A DNA stretch of 64,000 nt from BOG-908 sp965198855 (lineage in GTDB: Bacteria; Pseudomonadota; Alphaproteobacteria; Acetobacterales; Acetobacteraceae), in assembly GCA_965198855.1 (NCBI GenBank), contig CBDAPZ010000001.1, positions 2,232,001 through 2,296,000 of the forward strand, in the 5' to 3' direction. A program made the translations under genes and the position numbers. Under the pieces are notes generated by a model. The model ran no database searches. It had not been told where the DNA came from and saw nothing but the letters and a program-made list of their open reading frames with translations. Every line of letters starts with the position of its first letter. Position 1 is the stretch's first letter. Positions 1 to 9,487 of this stretch are shown here, in pieces.

Positions 1-31
1 ATGGGTTTTGGTGTAGCGAAGTTAGGAAGAC

Positions 32-66
32 GTTCTTTTCTGAAGAAAAGAACCAAAAGACTTTTG
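32..66 (-). repeat. AT-rich hairpin repeat, copy 1
   Basis: This AT-rich element stands out in GC-rich DNA. GTTCTTTTCT and AGAAAAGAAC form a 10-bp inverted repeat around 32-53, followed by CAAAAGACTTTTG. It lies just past the stop of the minus-strand regulator at 69. The same element recurs seven more times in the window. A role as terminator or RNA-processing hairpin is inferred. Confidence 0.75.
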
Positions 67-68
67 CG

Positions 69-1070
69 TTATTTCGATGGGTCGGCGAGGCGCTGGCGGG
101 CGTGGCGAGGGGCTGTGGGATAGAGCCTGCTCCAGGCGCGGCGAAGCTGGCGGGAGGACGCGAAGCCGGATCGCTCGGCAATGCGCTCCATGTCGAGCCG
201 GGTCTGACGCAGCAGCTCCTGGGCGAGGCCGACACGTAGCCGGTTGCTGTAATCGGGGATGCTCATGCCTGCATGTTCCTGGAACAGACGGGAGAGATGT
301 CGATTGCTCACCGCGGCGATCTTGGAGAGAGCCGTCAGGGACCATGTCCTGGTCGGGTCGGCAGCGATGGCATCCTGCACGCGGTGCACAGCCGGATGGA
401 TGTGGTTGCGGCCCTCGAGCCAGGGAGAGAGCTGAGGGTCGGCACCACTGCGGCGCAGATAGACAACCAGATAGCGGGCGGCCGCCAGCGCACAGGATTG
501 ATCGGTGACGCTGGCGACGAGATGCAGCATCAGATCAATGCCGGCGGTGATGCCCGCACTGGAACAACAGGCGCGATCCTCGACATAAAGGCGATTTTCC
601 AGCACTCGCGCTTTCGGCGCCAAAGCCGCGAGTTCGTCGCAGCAGGAATGGTGCGTGGTGCAGTCATGCCCATCCAAAAGGCCGGCGCGGCCTGCCAGCA
701 AAGCACCGGAGCAGATGGTAATCAGTGTGTGGTCCGCTCCAAATTTTTCGTGCAGCCATGCGACGATGGCGATCTCGTCGTCGGCATCGGTAGCCGAACG
801 GCCGCCTGTCGCGTCACGTGATATGGTTTGTTCGACATCGCCGGCGACGAGGACCCACGCGTCCTCCGGCAGCGTTTTTGGAAGCGGTTCGATTGAAGCT
901 AGCAAAAGGCCGATCAAGGTTTTGACCGTAGCGGAAGGACCGATATAGTGCACATCGAAGCGGATGGCGGATTGTGCATTATTCGCACAGCGCAGAACCT
1001 CGATCGGGCCGGCAATATCGAGCAGGAGAAGCCGCGGAGGGAGCACGACATGAACCGGAATGACCCGCAT
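69..1070 (-). CDS. GlxA-family transcriptional regulator (DJ-1/PfpI-like domain plus AraC HTH)
   Basis: A 333-residue regulator with two domains. Residues 1-190 form a DJ-1/PfpI glutaminase-like domain with a nucleophile-elbow sequence ICSGALLAG (Cys120). Residues about 226-325 carry two AraC-type helix-turn-helix units ending in the usual family signature region (ERSGFASSRQLRRAW). Members of this family are cytosolic activators, some of nitrogenous osmolyte catabolism, but the ligand cannot be told from sequence. It appears monocistronic. The minus-strand neighbour upstream ends elsewhere (1129), and an AT-rich hairpin follows its stop. Family assignment is firm; the target genes are unknown. 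Confidence 0.88.
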   Translation of the reverse strand: MRVIPVHVVLPPRLLLLDIAGPIEVLRCANNAQSAIRFDVHYIGPSATVKTLIGLLLASIEPLPKTLPEDAWVLVAGDVEQTISRDATGGRSATDADDEIAIVAWLHEKFGADHTLITICSGALLAGRAGLLDGHDCTTHHSCCDELAALAPKARVLENRLYVEDRACCSSAGITAGIDLMLHLVASVTDQSCALAAARYLVVYLRRSGADPQLSPWLEGRNHIHPAVHRVQDAIAADPTRTWSLTALSKIAAVSNRHLSRLFQEHAGMSIPDYSNRLRVGLAQELLRQTRLDMERIAERSGFASSRQLRRAWSRLYPTAPRHARQRLADPSK

Positions 1071-1128
1071 AGGGTGTTCCTTGATAAAAAGGCCGAGGAG
1101 CAGCGCCGGCCCCCAATCCTTCTGAATA

Positions 1129-2061
1129 TTAGTCGAGAAAGATCTTGAAGTCCTGCCGTATGGAATGCGTTTGACTCCATTTCACCGTGTAGCATGGACT
1201 GGAAACCCCACGCGACGCGCAGAGGGCACCGGAGACCTGTGTGTAGGCGGGTGTGGCGAGGATGGTGGAGGTGGTGAAGATGGCGGGGCCGGTGACCGGC
1301 GGCAGGCATGTGCGGCCGGATGCAACGACGTAGTAGGTTGCAGGAAAGGCTGCGCTAGCCAGGGGATAATGCAGATCGGCGCTACAATTTCCGTTGTTGC
1401 GTGCAAATCCTGCGCCTTGCCAGACGCCGAAATTTGCGTCCGCAGTGAGGATGACGTCGACGGGGTAGGACACGTTGGGACCAGCCGGACCGTAATCCAC
1501 GGTGCCGGAATCGTAGATGATGGTGGAACCCTGGGTCACGACGATTCTCTGCAAAAGATCGTCGTTGGAATCGAATGTATCGTCTTCGTACCAGGTGGCG
1601 ATCTGTCCGCAGGGTTTGTAGTCGGTGCCGAAGGGGCCGGTGGTTCCGTTCAGATAGGCATCGCAGCCATAGCCGCTGCCGGGGCTTCCGGCGGGCGTGT
1701 TTTGCAGGCTCCAGACATAGGAGGGGAAGCCGAGGACGACGCCGCCATAGGGGAGCGGGACTGTGGGGTTGCCGACAGTGGGGCAATCGAGATTAGGGCC
1801 TGGCGGATAGCCGAAGCAGGGCCACAGATCGTATCCGTCCGTGTTGGTTATGCTTGGATTGACCTGGGTGAAGGCGGCGGAGAGCGAGCGGAGATCGTGG
1901 GCGTAGGATTTTCCCGGGCGTATGGTGGCGGCTGCGAGCGGAAGCCGGACAGGTAGGTGGTGGCTTGCTTGCGCGAGCGCCGTCTGACCAGCAGCCGTCA
2001 GAAAGAAGGCCGCTTGCAGTGCGAGAATGCGTGTAATGAATAGACCTTGCATGTTGAGCAC
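1129..2061 (-). CDS. secreted protein of unknown function, cysteine-rich
   Basis: A 310-residue protein with an N-terminal signal peptide (hydrophobic residues 8-25, ending near AGQTALAQA). The mature part is rich in Cys, Gly, Pro, Tyr and Asn, with at least eight cysteines (for example in LWPCFGYPPG and YGCDAYLNG), which suggests disulfides in the periplasm or outside the cell. I recognise no catalytic motif or family. Met4 at 2052 is an equally possible start. It stands alone between the regulator at 69-1070 and the helicase at 2345-5509. The upstream 280 bases hold only an AT-rich hairpin near the far end. Confidence 0.6.
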   Translation of the reverse strand: MLNMQGLFITRILALQAAFFLTAAGQTALAQASHHLPVRLPLAAATIRPGKSYAHDLRSLSAAFTQVNPSITNTDGYDLWPCFGYPPGPNLDCPTVGNPTVPLPYGGVVLGFPSYVWSLQNTPAGSPGSGYGCDAYLNGTTGPFGTDYKPCGQIATWYEDDTFDSNDDLLQRIVVTQGSTIIYDSGTVDYGPAGPNVSYPVDVILTADANFGVWQGAGFARNNGNCSADLHYPLASAAFPATYYVVASGRTCLPPVTGPAIFTTSTILATPAYTQVSGALCASRGVSSPCYTVKWSQTHSIRQDFKIFLD

Positions 2062-2304
2062 TCCATCAAGACGAAGCTGACGGGAATGTCTTCACCTGGC
2101 CACCCGAATTTGGAAGCCTGTCAGCAGGCTCGCGTTTTGCTGCCTGGAGCCGATGCTATGTCGTTGCTAGGAGGCTCCGAAATACCCGCATCGGACCAAT
2201 ATCGGACAAAAAAGGACAGAGCCTCGCGACACGCCATGCGCTGTCCTATCTCACCGATTTATGAGGATTTTAGCGGTTATCTACCCAGCAGCGCTGTGTA
2301 AGAG

Positions 2305-2339
2305 CAAAGTTTTCGGTTCTTTTTTTCACAAAAGAACCG
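2305..2339 (+). repeat. AT-rich hairpin repeat, copy 2
   Basis: CGGTTCTTTT (2314-2323) and AAAAGAACCG (2330-2339) form a perfect 10-bp stem. The element lies right after the stop codon of the minus-strand helicase gene (2345-2347). Its stem base is CGGTTC/GAACCG, differing from other copies by paired changes. Confidence 0.75.
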
Positions 2340-2344
2340 CTTTC

Positions 2345-5300
2345 TTATGCCGCTTCCCGCTCGCGGTCTTCGCTCCCGCCGAAGAGGAAATCGATATCAC
2401 CGGCATCGAGTGTGCCGAGATCGGCGGCGTCGCGATCTTCTGTCTCTTCGCTGAAGGCCAGGGCGGCTAGTTCGGCTTTGCGTTGTTGCAATTCGAGGAT
2501 GCGTTCTTCCACGGTGTCGGCGGCGATCATCTTGTAGACGAAGACGGATTTGGTTTGGCCGATGCGGTGGGCGCGGTCGGAGGCCTGGTCTTCGACGGCG
2601 GGGTTCCACCAGGGGTCGTAGTGGATGACGGTGTCCGCCGAGGTGAGGTTGAGGCCGCGGCCGCCGGCCTTCAGGCTGATGAGGAAGAGGGCCACTTCGC
2701 CGGCTTCGAAGGAGCGGACGGGTTCGGCGCGGTCCATGGTGTCGCCGCGGAGTTCGACGAAGGGGATGCCCGCTTCGCGCAGGCGGGGTTTGATGAGATC
2801 GAGCATCGAGGTGAACTGGCTGAAGAGGAGGATGCGGCGGCCTTCGGGGAGCATCTCACCCATCATTTCGAGAAGATCGTCGAGCTTGCTGGAGCTTTCG
2901 ATTTCACGGGCGGAGCGGAGTTTGACCAGGCGGGGGTCGCAGCAGGCCTGGCGCAGTTTCAGCAGCGCATCGAGGACGATGATTCGGCTTTGGGCGAGGC
3001 TGCGTTCGGCGACCTGTTCGCGGACTTTTTCATACATGGTGACGCGGATGGTCTCGTACAGCTCGCGCTGATCAGGGGCCAAGGTGATGCGTCGGAGGAT
3101 GGTGTGTTTTGGCGGCAGCTCGGTGGCGACTTCGCTTTTCTTGCGGCGCATGATGAAAGGTTTGATCCGGCGGGCGAGCTGGATGCGGCGGATGGAGTCG
3201 CCGTTCTTCTCGATGGGCGTGCGGAAACGCTTGGTGAAGCCGCGGCGGTCGCCGAGAAGCCCGGGCATGAGGAAGGCGAATTGCGACCAGAGTTCTTCGA
3301 GGTTGTTCTCGATCGGGGTGCCGGAGAGGCAGAGGCGCTGGCGGGCATCTAGCTGGCAGACAGCTTTTGTCGCTTTCGCGTCTGGGGTTTTAATGGCCTG
3401 GGCTTCATCGAGAACGATGATGTGCCAGTCGAAGGTTTTCATTTCCAGGATGTCGCGTGTGAGCACCGTGTAGGTGGTGACGACGGCGTCGAATTTTTCC
3501 AGGGTCTCTCGCTTCTTGTGGCGGTCGAGGCCGTGCAGAACCATGACTTTAAGGCTGGGGGCGAATTTTTCGAGTTCCGACGTCCAGTTGGTGATCAGGC
3601 TTGTGGGCACCACGATCAAGGCCGGGCCGACCATGCGGCCGGCGGCGTGTTCTACGGTGATGTGGGCGATCGTTTGGGCGGTTTTGCCGAGGCCCATGTC
3701 GTCAGCGAGGAAGGCGCCGAGTTTGCTGGCCATCAAATGCTGCAGCCAGGCGACACCGTCTTGCTGGTAGTGACGCAATTCGCCCTTGAACTCGGGCGGG
3801 AGGACGATGTCGGGGATTGCGGGGTCACCGCGGAAGCGGGCGGTGTAGGCTTCGATCTGGTGGGCGTCGTGGAAGCGGGTGAGGAGGAGTTGCTCGAGTT
3901 CGATGACGGTGGGGGCTTCGGATTCCGGAAGGACAATGGTTTCTTCGCGGGCGCCGGCGGCCTCGATGAGGTCGCCCATGATGGCGAGCATGCGGCGAAT
4001 GCGTTCAGCCGGCAGTTTGACCACTCTGCCGTCTTCGAGCGTGGTGATGAGATCTTCGCCGATGATCTGCGCATTCTCCATGCCGCCGCGGGCGAGGAGA
4101 TTGCTCAATATGGGCAGGAGGGCGATGCGTTCGCCGTCGATCTCGATGCCGAAATCGAGCTCGAAATTGCCGGGGGCGACGGTGCCGGTGCCGTCGGTGC
4201 TGGTGCGGGCGTCGGAAACGCGCACGTCCCACTCACCGACTTTCTGCACCATGCGGGGGCCGAAATCCTTGTCGATCAGGCTGCGGAAGCCGAGCGATTC
4301 GAGCGCGGGCACACGCTCGGCGATGAAACGATGCCATTGCTCTCCGGCATCTTCGCCGCGGAAGACAAACACACGGCGTCCGCGGGCGGATTTGCCGTCG
4401 CTGACGCGCATCTGCACGAAGCCATCGGCGCGGATGGTCTCAAACGCGCTGGCTTCGGCCTCGATGTTGCGGCGCATGAAGGTGGGGCCACCCGGCCCGT
4501 CGACACGGACGAACTGGCGTTCGTCGTCGCCGTCGCTCAGCGTACCGCCGTAGTCGAAATCGAGCATCAGCGCGTCCATCATCGTGAGGCGGCCGAAATC
4601 ATCGGGGCAGCGGAGGCGTTGCAGGCGCATCACCGGGGTGATCGGGCGCTCGATGATGGCGCGTTCGCTGTCGGTGGCGATGATGGTGGGGCCGCCGCGC
4701 ATGCGGCCACGGGGGCGTGGGTTGACCGGCGGCGGCGGGGCGGGGCGTGCCTTGCGGAGGTGGACGCGGCCAACCTGGCCGGTGGCCGCGTCGACATACC
4801 AGGGGCTGGTGTCGCCGAAGATGATCGCCGAGCGAGCGGGAAGGCGTGGCGGGACGTTGGCGTCGAAGGTGCGCTCTTCGCCGGAGATGAGGCGCTTGTT
4901 TGTGGCACCCCAGCGGGCGTGTTCGAGGCGCAGCAGGATGGCAATGAGGGAGGCGACGGATTCTGCAGGCACGCCGTTGCGGGAGTTCGTGCCGCCGCCG
5001 AGTAGGTTTGCGAGTGCTACGGTGTCGTCGCCTTCGGTGTTTTCCTCGATGATTTTGGCCGGCGAGATCGGCGTGACCCGTTGGGTGCGGTCGCCGACGA
5101 GCATGAGGCTGATGAAGCAGGCATTGGGGGGCATACCTGGTTCGAGGTTTATCTTGAGCTGGTTCTTCTCGGGGCCGGGCTCGGCTGCGAGTTTTTCCAT
5201 GAAGCTTGCTTGCTGCGTGACTTTGCGCAGGGCCGGGAAACGATCGAGTGCGGCAAAGGCGGTTGCCGCGAGATGGGGGCAATTCACCAGGCGGCAGGAG

Positions 5301-5509
5301 CAACGATTGACGAAGACGGTGCGTGCGCCCATGGCGGCGGGTTCGACAGTAGCGGTGCGTTTGACGCCTTTATCGTCGACGATGCCTTTGATGATGTCGC
5401 CATTGATGGACACCTGAACGGCACCGATCAGCACCAGGCTGCGGCCTCGGGTGAGGGTGCGTGATTCGAAAACGCGGCCAAGATCGTCGGAAGAATACGG
5501 GGTCGGCAA
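2345..5509 (-). CDS. SNF2-family DNA translocase/helicase with SWIM zinc finger
   Basis: A 1054-residue Swi2/Snf2 (HepA/RapA-like) ATPase. The N-terminus has a SWIM zinc motif, C70-x-C72-x4-C77-x-H79. The ATPase core begins near residue 575; Walker A is DDMGLGKTAQT (about residue 605) and the DEAQ box is near 700. The helicase C-terminal lobe holds GRGLNLTSADTVIHYDPWWNP and the arginine-bearing DRAHRIGQ, and the protein ends in an acidic tail. Such SWIM-SNF2 proteins act on chromatin-free bacterial DNA, probably in repair or transcription recycling; the exact role is not known. It is monocistronic and is followed by an AT-rich hairpin at its stop. Confidence 0.9.
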   Translation of the reverse strand: MPTPYSSDDLGRVFESRTLTRGRSLVLIGAVQVSINGDIIKGIVDDKGVKRTATVEPAAMGARTVFVNRCSCRLVNCPHLAATAFAALDRFPALRKVTQQASFMEKLAAEPGPEKNQLKINLEPGMPPNACFISLMLVGDRTQRVTPISPAKIIEENTEGDDTVALANLLGGGTNSRNGVPAESVASLIAILLRLEHARWGATNKRLISGEERTFDANVPPRLPARSAIIFGDTSPWYVDAATGQVGRVHLRKARPAPPPPVNPRPRGRMRGGPTIIATDSERAIIERPITPVMRLQRLRCPDDFGRLTMMDALMLDFDYGGTLSDGDDERQFVRVDGPGGPTFMRRNIEAEASAFETIRADGFVQMRVSDGKSARGRRVFVFRGEDAGEQWHRFIAERVPALESLGFRSLIDKDFGPRMVQKVGEWDVRVSDARTSTDGTGTVAPGNFELDFGIEIDGERIALLPILSNLLARGGMENAQIIGEDLITTLEDGRVVKLPAERIRRMLAIMGDLIEAAGAREETIVLPESEAPTVIELEQLLLTRFHDAHQIEAYTARFRGDPAIPDIVLPPEFKGELRHYQQDGVAWLQHLMASKLGAFLADDMGLGKTAQTIAHITVEHAAGRMVGPALIVVPTSLITNWTSELEKFAPSLKVMVLHGLDRHKKRETLEKFDAVVTTYTVLTRDILEMKTFDWHIIVLDEAQAIKTPDAKATKAVCQLDARQRLCLSGTPIENNLEELWSQFAFLMPGLLGDRRGFTKRFRTPIEKNGDSIRRIQLARRIKPFIMRRKKSEVATELPPKHTILRRITLAPDQRELYETIRVTMYEKVREQVAERSLAQSRIIVLDALLKLRQACCDPRLVKLRSAREIESSSKLDDLLEMMGEMLPEGRRILLFSQFTSMLDLIKPRLREAGIPFVELRGDTMDRAEPVRSFEAGEVALFLISLKAGGRGLNLTSADTVIHYDPWWNPAVEDQASDRAHRIGQTKSVFVYKMIAADTVEERILELQQRKAELAALAFSEETEDRDAADLGTLDAGDIDFLFGGSEDREREAA

Positions 5510-5626
5510 AGGGTTCTATTCCAGTTGTTCGTGTGTCAGACGCGCGTTCGGAAATCGTGTTCTAAAATAAGGGCGGGGGGTTTGCGGGGCTGAGGTGGAT
5601 CAACTCGGCGTATACGCCGAGCCGCC

Positions 5627-7087
5627 TCAGCATGGTCCACCCAATCTTGCTTTGATCGCCTCATTCACAAGAGCCGGATTTCCTTTGCCGGCCATCGCCT
5701 TCATCGTCTGCCCGACAAAGAAGCCGAACAGCTTTTCCTTGCCTGCCCTGTACTCTGCAAGCTTGTCGGGGTTGGCTTTGAGCACCTGGTCCACCGCTGC
5801 ATCGATGGCGCCGGTGTCGGTGACTTGTTTGAGGCCTTTATGTTCGACGATGTTCGCGGCGGTGTCACCGGTTTCGACCATCTCTTCGAAAACATCCTTG
5901 GCGATGCGGCCATTGATGGTGTTGTCGCCCATGAGGTCGAGCAGGCCGCCGAGGTTTTGGGCCGAGACCGGGCTGGTTTCGATCGTTTTGCCGGTGCGGT
6001 TGAGGGCTGCGAAGAAATCGCCGATCACCCAATTGGCGGCGAGGCGCGCGTCGCGACCTTTTGCCACAGATTCGTAGAAGTCGGCGGTGATCTGGTCGGC
6101 GACGAGAACGCCGGCGTCGTAGAGGGGGAGGCCATAATCGCGCATGAAGCGGGCGCGTTTGGCGTCGGGCAGTTCAGGAAGTTTTTCACGGAGGGCGTTG
6201 ACGTAATCCTCGGTGAGGATCAGCGGCAGCAAATCGGGGTCGGGGAAGTAGCGGTAGTCGTGGGCGTCTTCCTTGCTGCGCATGGAGCGGGTTTCGTTGC
6301 GGGCGGGGTCGAAGAGGCGGGTTTCCTGGCGGACTTCGCCGCCGGACTCCCACACTTCGACCTGGCGTTTGGCTTCGGCTTCGATGGCCTGCATGACGAA
6401 GCGGACGGAGTTCACGTTTTTGACTTCGCAGCGGGTGCGGAATTCTTCGCCGGCGTGACGCACGCTGACGTTCACGTCGGCGCGCATGCTGCCTTCGTCC
6501 ATGTTGCCGTCGCAGGTGCCGAGATAGCGCAGCACGGTGCGGAGTTTTCTGAGATACGCGCCGGCTTCTTCGGGGGTGCGGATGTCGGGCTCGCTGACGA
6601 TTTCCATCAGGGCCACGCCGCAGCGGTTGAGGTCGATGAAGGAGCGTGAGGGGTCCTGGTCGTGCAGGGATTTGCCGGCATCCTGTTCGAGATGCAGGCG
6701 GGTGACGCCGATGGTGCGGAAGCTGCCGTCGGACAGCTCAATCTCGATCTCGCCTTTGCCGACGATAGGAAATTCGAACTGGCTGATCTGGTAGCCGCTC
6801 GGCAAATCGGCATAAAAGTAGTTTTTGCGATCGAAGCGGCTGGTGAGGTTGATCTGCGCATTCAAGCCCAGGCCGGTGCGCACGGCTTGGGCAACACATT
6901 CCTTGTTCAGCACCGGGAGCATGCCGGGGAAAGCGGCGTCCACGAAGCTCACCTGGGTGTTGGGTTCGGCGCCGAAATCGGTGGCAGCACCGGAGAAGAG
7001 TTTGGATTTGCTGATGACCTGGGCGTGGACTTCCAGGCCGCAGACGATCTCCCAGGTGCCCGTCGAGCCCTCGATGGTGTAGCTCAT
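5627..7087 (-). CDS. gatB: Asp-tRNA(Asn)/Glu-tRNA(Gln) amidotransferase subunit B
   Basis: A 486-residue GatB. It phosphorylates and presents mischarged Glu-tRNA(Gln) or Asp-tRNA(Asn) to the GatCAB amidotransferase in the cytosol. The N-terminal cradle (WEIVCGLEVHAQV), the family stretch EFRTRCEVKNVNSVR and the C-terminal helical YqeY/GatB tail domain (ending near VNEAIKARL) are all present, and the length is typical. The start overlaps the gatA stop by four bases, and the order gatC-gatA-gatB on the minus strand forms one operon. The presence of gatCAB suggests that Gln-tRNA and/or Asn-tRNA are made indirectly in this organism. Confidence 0.97.
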   Translation of the reverse strand: MSYTIEGSTGTWEIVCGLEVHAQVISKSKLFSGAATDFGAEPNTQVSFVDAAFPGMLPVLNKECVAQAVRTGLGLNAQINLTSRFDRKNYFYADLPSGYQISQFEFPIVGKGEIEIELSDGSFRTIGVTRLHLEQDAGKSLHDQDPSRSFIDLNRCGVALMEIVSEPDIRTPEEAGAYLRKLRTVLRYLGTCDGNMDEGSMRADVNVSVRHAGEEFRTRCEVKNVNSVRFVMQAIEAEAKRQVEVWESGGEVRQETRLFDPARNETRSMRSKEDAHDYRYFPDPDLLPLILTEDYVNALREKLPELPDAKRARFMRDYGLPLYDAGVLVADQITADFYESVAKGRDARLAANWVIGDFFAALNRTGKTIETSPVSAQNLGGLLDLMGDNTINGRIAKDVFEEMVETGDTAANIVEHKGLKQVTDTGAIDAAVDQVLKANPDKLAEYRAGKEKLFGFFVGQTMKAMAGKGNPALVNEAIKARLGGPC

Positions 7088-8568
7088 GCGCGGCCTCCCG
7101 CAATGACGGACGGTTTCGCCGAAAAGCCTGCGGCATCCTCGATGACTTGGCTGACGGCAAACACCGTTTCTTCATCAAAAGGTCTGCCGATGATCTGGAG
7201 GCCGAGCGGCAGGCCCTGCGCGCTGAGGCCGGCGGGGACGGACATTGCGGGCACGCCGGCCATGCTGGCGGGGACGGTGAACACGTCGTTCAGATACATG
7301 GCGATCGGGTCGTTCATCTTTTCGCCCTGGCCGAACGCGGCGGAGGGCGCGGTGGGAGTCAACAACGCATCCACTTTGGTGAACACATCGGTAAAATCCT
7401 TCAAGATCAGCGAGCGGACTTTTTGGGCGCGCAGATAATAGGCGTCGTAATAGCCGGCGGATAGCACATAGGTGCCGATGAGGATGCGGCGTTTGACTTC
7501 GGCGCCGAAGCCGGCGGCGCGAGTGCGCTCGTAGAGGTCGGTGAGGTCGTGGCTCTCTTCGCGTAGGCCGAAGCGCACGCCGTCATAGCGGGCGAGGTTG
7601 GAGGAGGCCTCCGCAGGGGCGACGATGTAATAGGTGGCCAGGCCGTATCTGGTGTGCGGGAGCGAGACGTCGACGATCTCGGCGCCGGCGTCGCGTAGCC
7701 AGGCGAGGCCGTTCTGCCAGAGCGTTTCAATTTCGGCCGACATGCCGTCGGCGCGGTATTCGCGCGGTACGCCGATGCGCTTGCCGCGCACGCCACGGCG
7801 GCAGGCGGCTTCGTAATCGGGCACAGCGATCTCGACGCTGGTGCTGTCCTTGGGGTCGAAGCCGGCCATGCTGCCGAGCAGGATCGCACAATCCTGCACG
7901 CTACGGGCGAACGGGCCGGGCTGGTCGAGCGAGCTTGCGAACGCCACCACGCCCCAGCGGCTGCAGCGGCCATACGTGGGTTTCAGCCCCGCCAAGCCGC
8001 AGAACGCTGCCGGCTGACGGATCGAGCCGCCGGTGTCGGTGCCGGTCGCACCCATCGCAATGCGTGCGGAGACCGCCGCGGCCGAGCCGCCGGAGGAACC
8101 GCCGGGCACCAGAGCCGCGTCGGAATCGCGACGCTTCCACGGGTTTTCGACCGGCCCGAACGCCGAGGTCATGTTCGAGGAGCCCATGGCGAATTCGTCG
8201 AGATTGGTCTTGCCCAGGAACACTGCGCCATCGCGCAGCAGGTTGGCGCTGACCGTGCTCTCATAGGGTGGAATGAAATTTTCGAGAATGCGGCTACCGG
8301 CCGTGGTGCGCACGCCCTGGGTGCAAAACAGGTCCTTCATCGCCAGCGGAATGCCGGCGAGCGGGCCGGCCTTGCCGGCGGCCAGCGCCGTGTCGGCGGC
8401 ATCGGCGTGTTGGGCTGCCAGATCAGGGGTGGTGGTGATGAACGCGTTCAGACGCGGGTTCAAAGCTTCCACGGCGTCGATATGCGCCTGGGTCAGTTCA
8501 CGTGCGGAAAATGTTTTTGCGCGCAGCCCGTCGCGGGCGGCGGCGATCGTGAGGTCGGTCAGCATCAT
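7084..8568 (-). CDS. gatA: Asp-tRNA(Asn)/Glu-tRNA(Gln) amidotransferase subunit A
   Basis: A 494-residue amidase-signature enzyme that supplies ammonia from glutamine to GatB. The Ser-cisSer-Lys triad is visible as Lys78 (AMKDLF), Ser158 in GGSSGGS and Ser182 in TGGSIRQPA, with the spacing usual for GatA. The start overlaps the gatC stop by four bases (ATGA) and its end overlaps gatB likewise, so the three subunits should be translated together in equal amounts. The first two codons are both Met; the second could be used. Confidence 0.97.
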   Translation of the reverse strand: MMLTDLTIAAARDGLRAKTFSARELTQAHIDAVEALNPRLNAFITTTPDLAAQHADAADTALAAGKAGPLAGIPLAMKDLFCTQGVRTTAGSRILENFIPPYESTVSANLLRDGAVFLGKTNLDEFAMGSSNMTSAFGPVENPWKRRDSDAALVPGGSSGGSAAAVSARIAMGATGTDTGGSIRQPAAFCGLAGLKPTYGRCSRWGVVAFASSLDQPGPFARSVQDCAILLGSMAGFDPKDSTSVEIAVPDYEAACRRGVRGKRIGVPREYRADGMSAEIETLWQNGLAWLRDAGAEIVDVSLPHTRYGLATYYIVAPAEASSNLARYDGVRFGLREESHDLTDLYERTRAAGFGAEVKRRILIGTYVLSAGYYDAYYLRAQKVRSLILKDFTDVFTKVDALLTPTAPSAAFGQGEKMNDPIAMYLNDVFTVPASMAGVPAMSVPAGLSAQGLPLGLQIIGRPFDEETVFAVSQVIEDAAGFSAKPSVIAGGRA

Positions 8569-8852
8569 TCCACAACTTTCGGCACGGTAAAGAATGCGCC
8601 GACGCGGTCGGGCGCATTAGAGAGAACAGCTTCGGCTTGCAGGCCGTCCGTCACCACATCCTCACGCAGGCGCAGCGCGATCTGCGCGCCACCGGTCAGC
8701 GGTTGCACGCCGGTGACGTCGACTTCCGACAATTCCTCGATCCAGCCGAGAATGCCGTTCAGCTCGCCTTGCAGACGGTCGATCTCCTCAGGCTCCACAT
8801 GGATGCGGGCGAGCTTGGCAATGCGCCTCACTGTGTCGGAGTCGAGCGACAT
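8565..8852 (-). CDS. gatC: Asp-tRNA(Asn)/Glu-tRNA(Gln) amidotransferase subunit C
   Basis: A 95-residue GatC, the small subunit that wraps around GatA and GatB and stabilises the complex. It begins with the family pattern SLDSDTVRRIAKLARI and contains LNGILGWIEELSEVDVTGV. It is the first gene of the gatCAB operon. The divergent ruvX starts 64 bases away, so the promoters of both lie in 8853-8916. Confidence 0.95.
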   Translation of the reverse strand: MSLDSDTVRRIAKLARIHVEPEEIDRLQGELNGILGWIEELSEVDVTGVQPLTGGAQIALRLREDVVTDGLQAEAVLSNAPDRVGAFFTVPKVVE

Positions 8853-8916
8853 ACTTCACGGGTCCAGTTCTCAAAAGGGTAGGCGAACGGGCAATCGGCG
8901 GACCATAACGACGTGC

Positions 8917-9381
8917 ATGCCTCTCTTCAACATCAGGGAACTGCGCAGCGCGCTGCAATCCGGCAAACGCCTGATCGGATTGGACCCGGGGGCGAAGATA
9001 ATCGGCGTGGCCCTGACGGATGTCGGGCTGATGCTCGCCAGCCCGCACGCCGCGCTGAAGCGCGCAAAGCTCTCCGCCAACGCGGCGGAGATCGCGGCCA
9101 TCGCCCGCAAGCAGGATGCCGGCGGCCTGGTGGTGGGGCTGCCGCTAGGCTTGGACGGCAGTTTCGGCCCGGCGGCGCAAGCTGCACGCGACTGGGCACG
9201 CGCGCTTTCGGAAGCCACGAATTTGCCAGCCGCAATGTGGGATGAGCGTCTGTCGAGCGCGGCCGTGAACCGCTTCCTGATTGGCGAGGCAGATATGACC
9301 CGTCAGAAGCGAGCGGCGAAAGTGGATCAGATGGCCGCCGCCTATATGCTTCAGGCGGCTTTGGACGCATCGGTGGGCTAG
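8917..9381 (+). CDS. ruvX: RuvX/YqgF family putative pre-16S rRNA nuclease
   Basis: A 154-residue RNase H-fold protein of the YqgF/RuvX family, which trims the 5' end of 16S rRNA in E. coli and was first proposed as a Holliday junction resolvase. Visible motifs are the first acidic strand LIGLDPGAKIIGVALTD (Asp23), the GLPLGLDGSFGP loop, the MWDERLSS motif with the catalytic Glu, and VDQMAAAYML with the last Asp. The frame is open much further upstream, but homologous sequence begins only at the ATG at 8917. It is divergent from gatC. The downstream unknown gene at 9488 may be cotranscribed. Confidence 0.9.
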   Translation: MPLFNIRELRSALQSGKRLIGLDPGAKIIGVALTDVGLMLASPHAALKRAKLSANAAEIAAIARKQDAGGLVVGLPLGLDGSFGPAAQAARDWARALSEATNLPAAMWDERLSSAAVNRFLIGEADMTRQKRAAKVDQMAAAYMLQAALDASVG

Positions 9382-9487
9382 AAAGGAAGGCCAAAGGCTC
9401 TGTCCCCGGCGTTTCTTTCTTCTTGCCAGCCCGCCCCAGAACAGCCACGAAGCAGGCAGGTATTTTGAGCCAGAAGGGTCCCCAATC

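Noticed and set aside
2047..2301. Possible 84-residue gene between the secreted protein and the helicase
   Set aside because: It overlaps the start of the minus-strand gene, has no ribosome site and no recognisable composition; treated as non-coding.
3422..5005. Long open frame on the plus strand (527 codons) opposite the SNF2 helicase
   Set aside because: It is an antisense shadow of a high-GC gene; the minus-strand product has all helicase motifs, and the plus-strand reading is low-complexity Ala/Gly/Asp without any domain.
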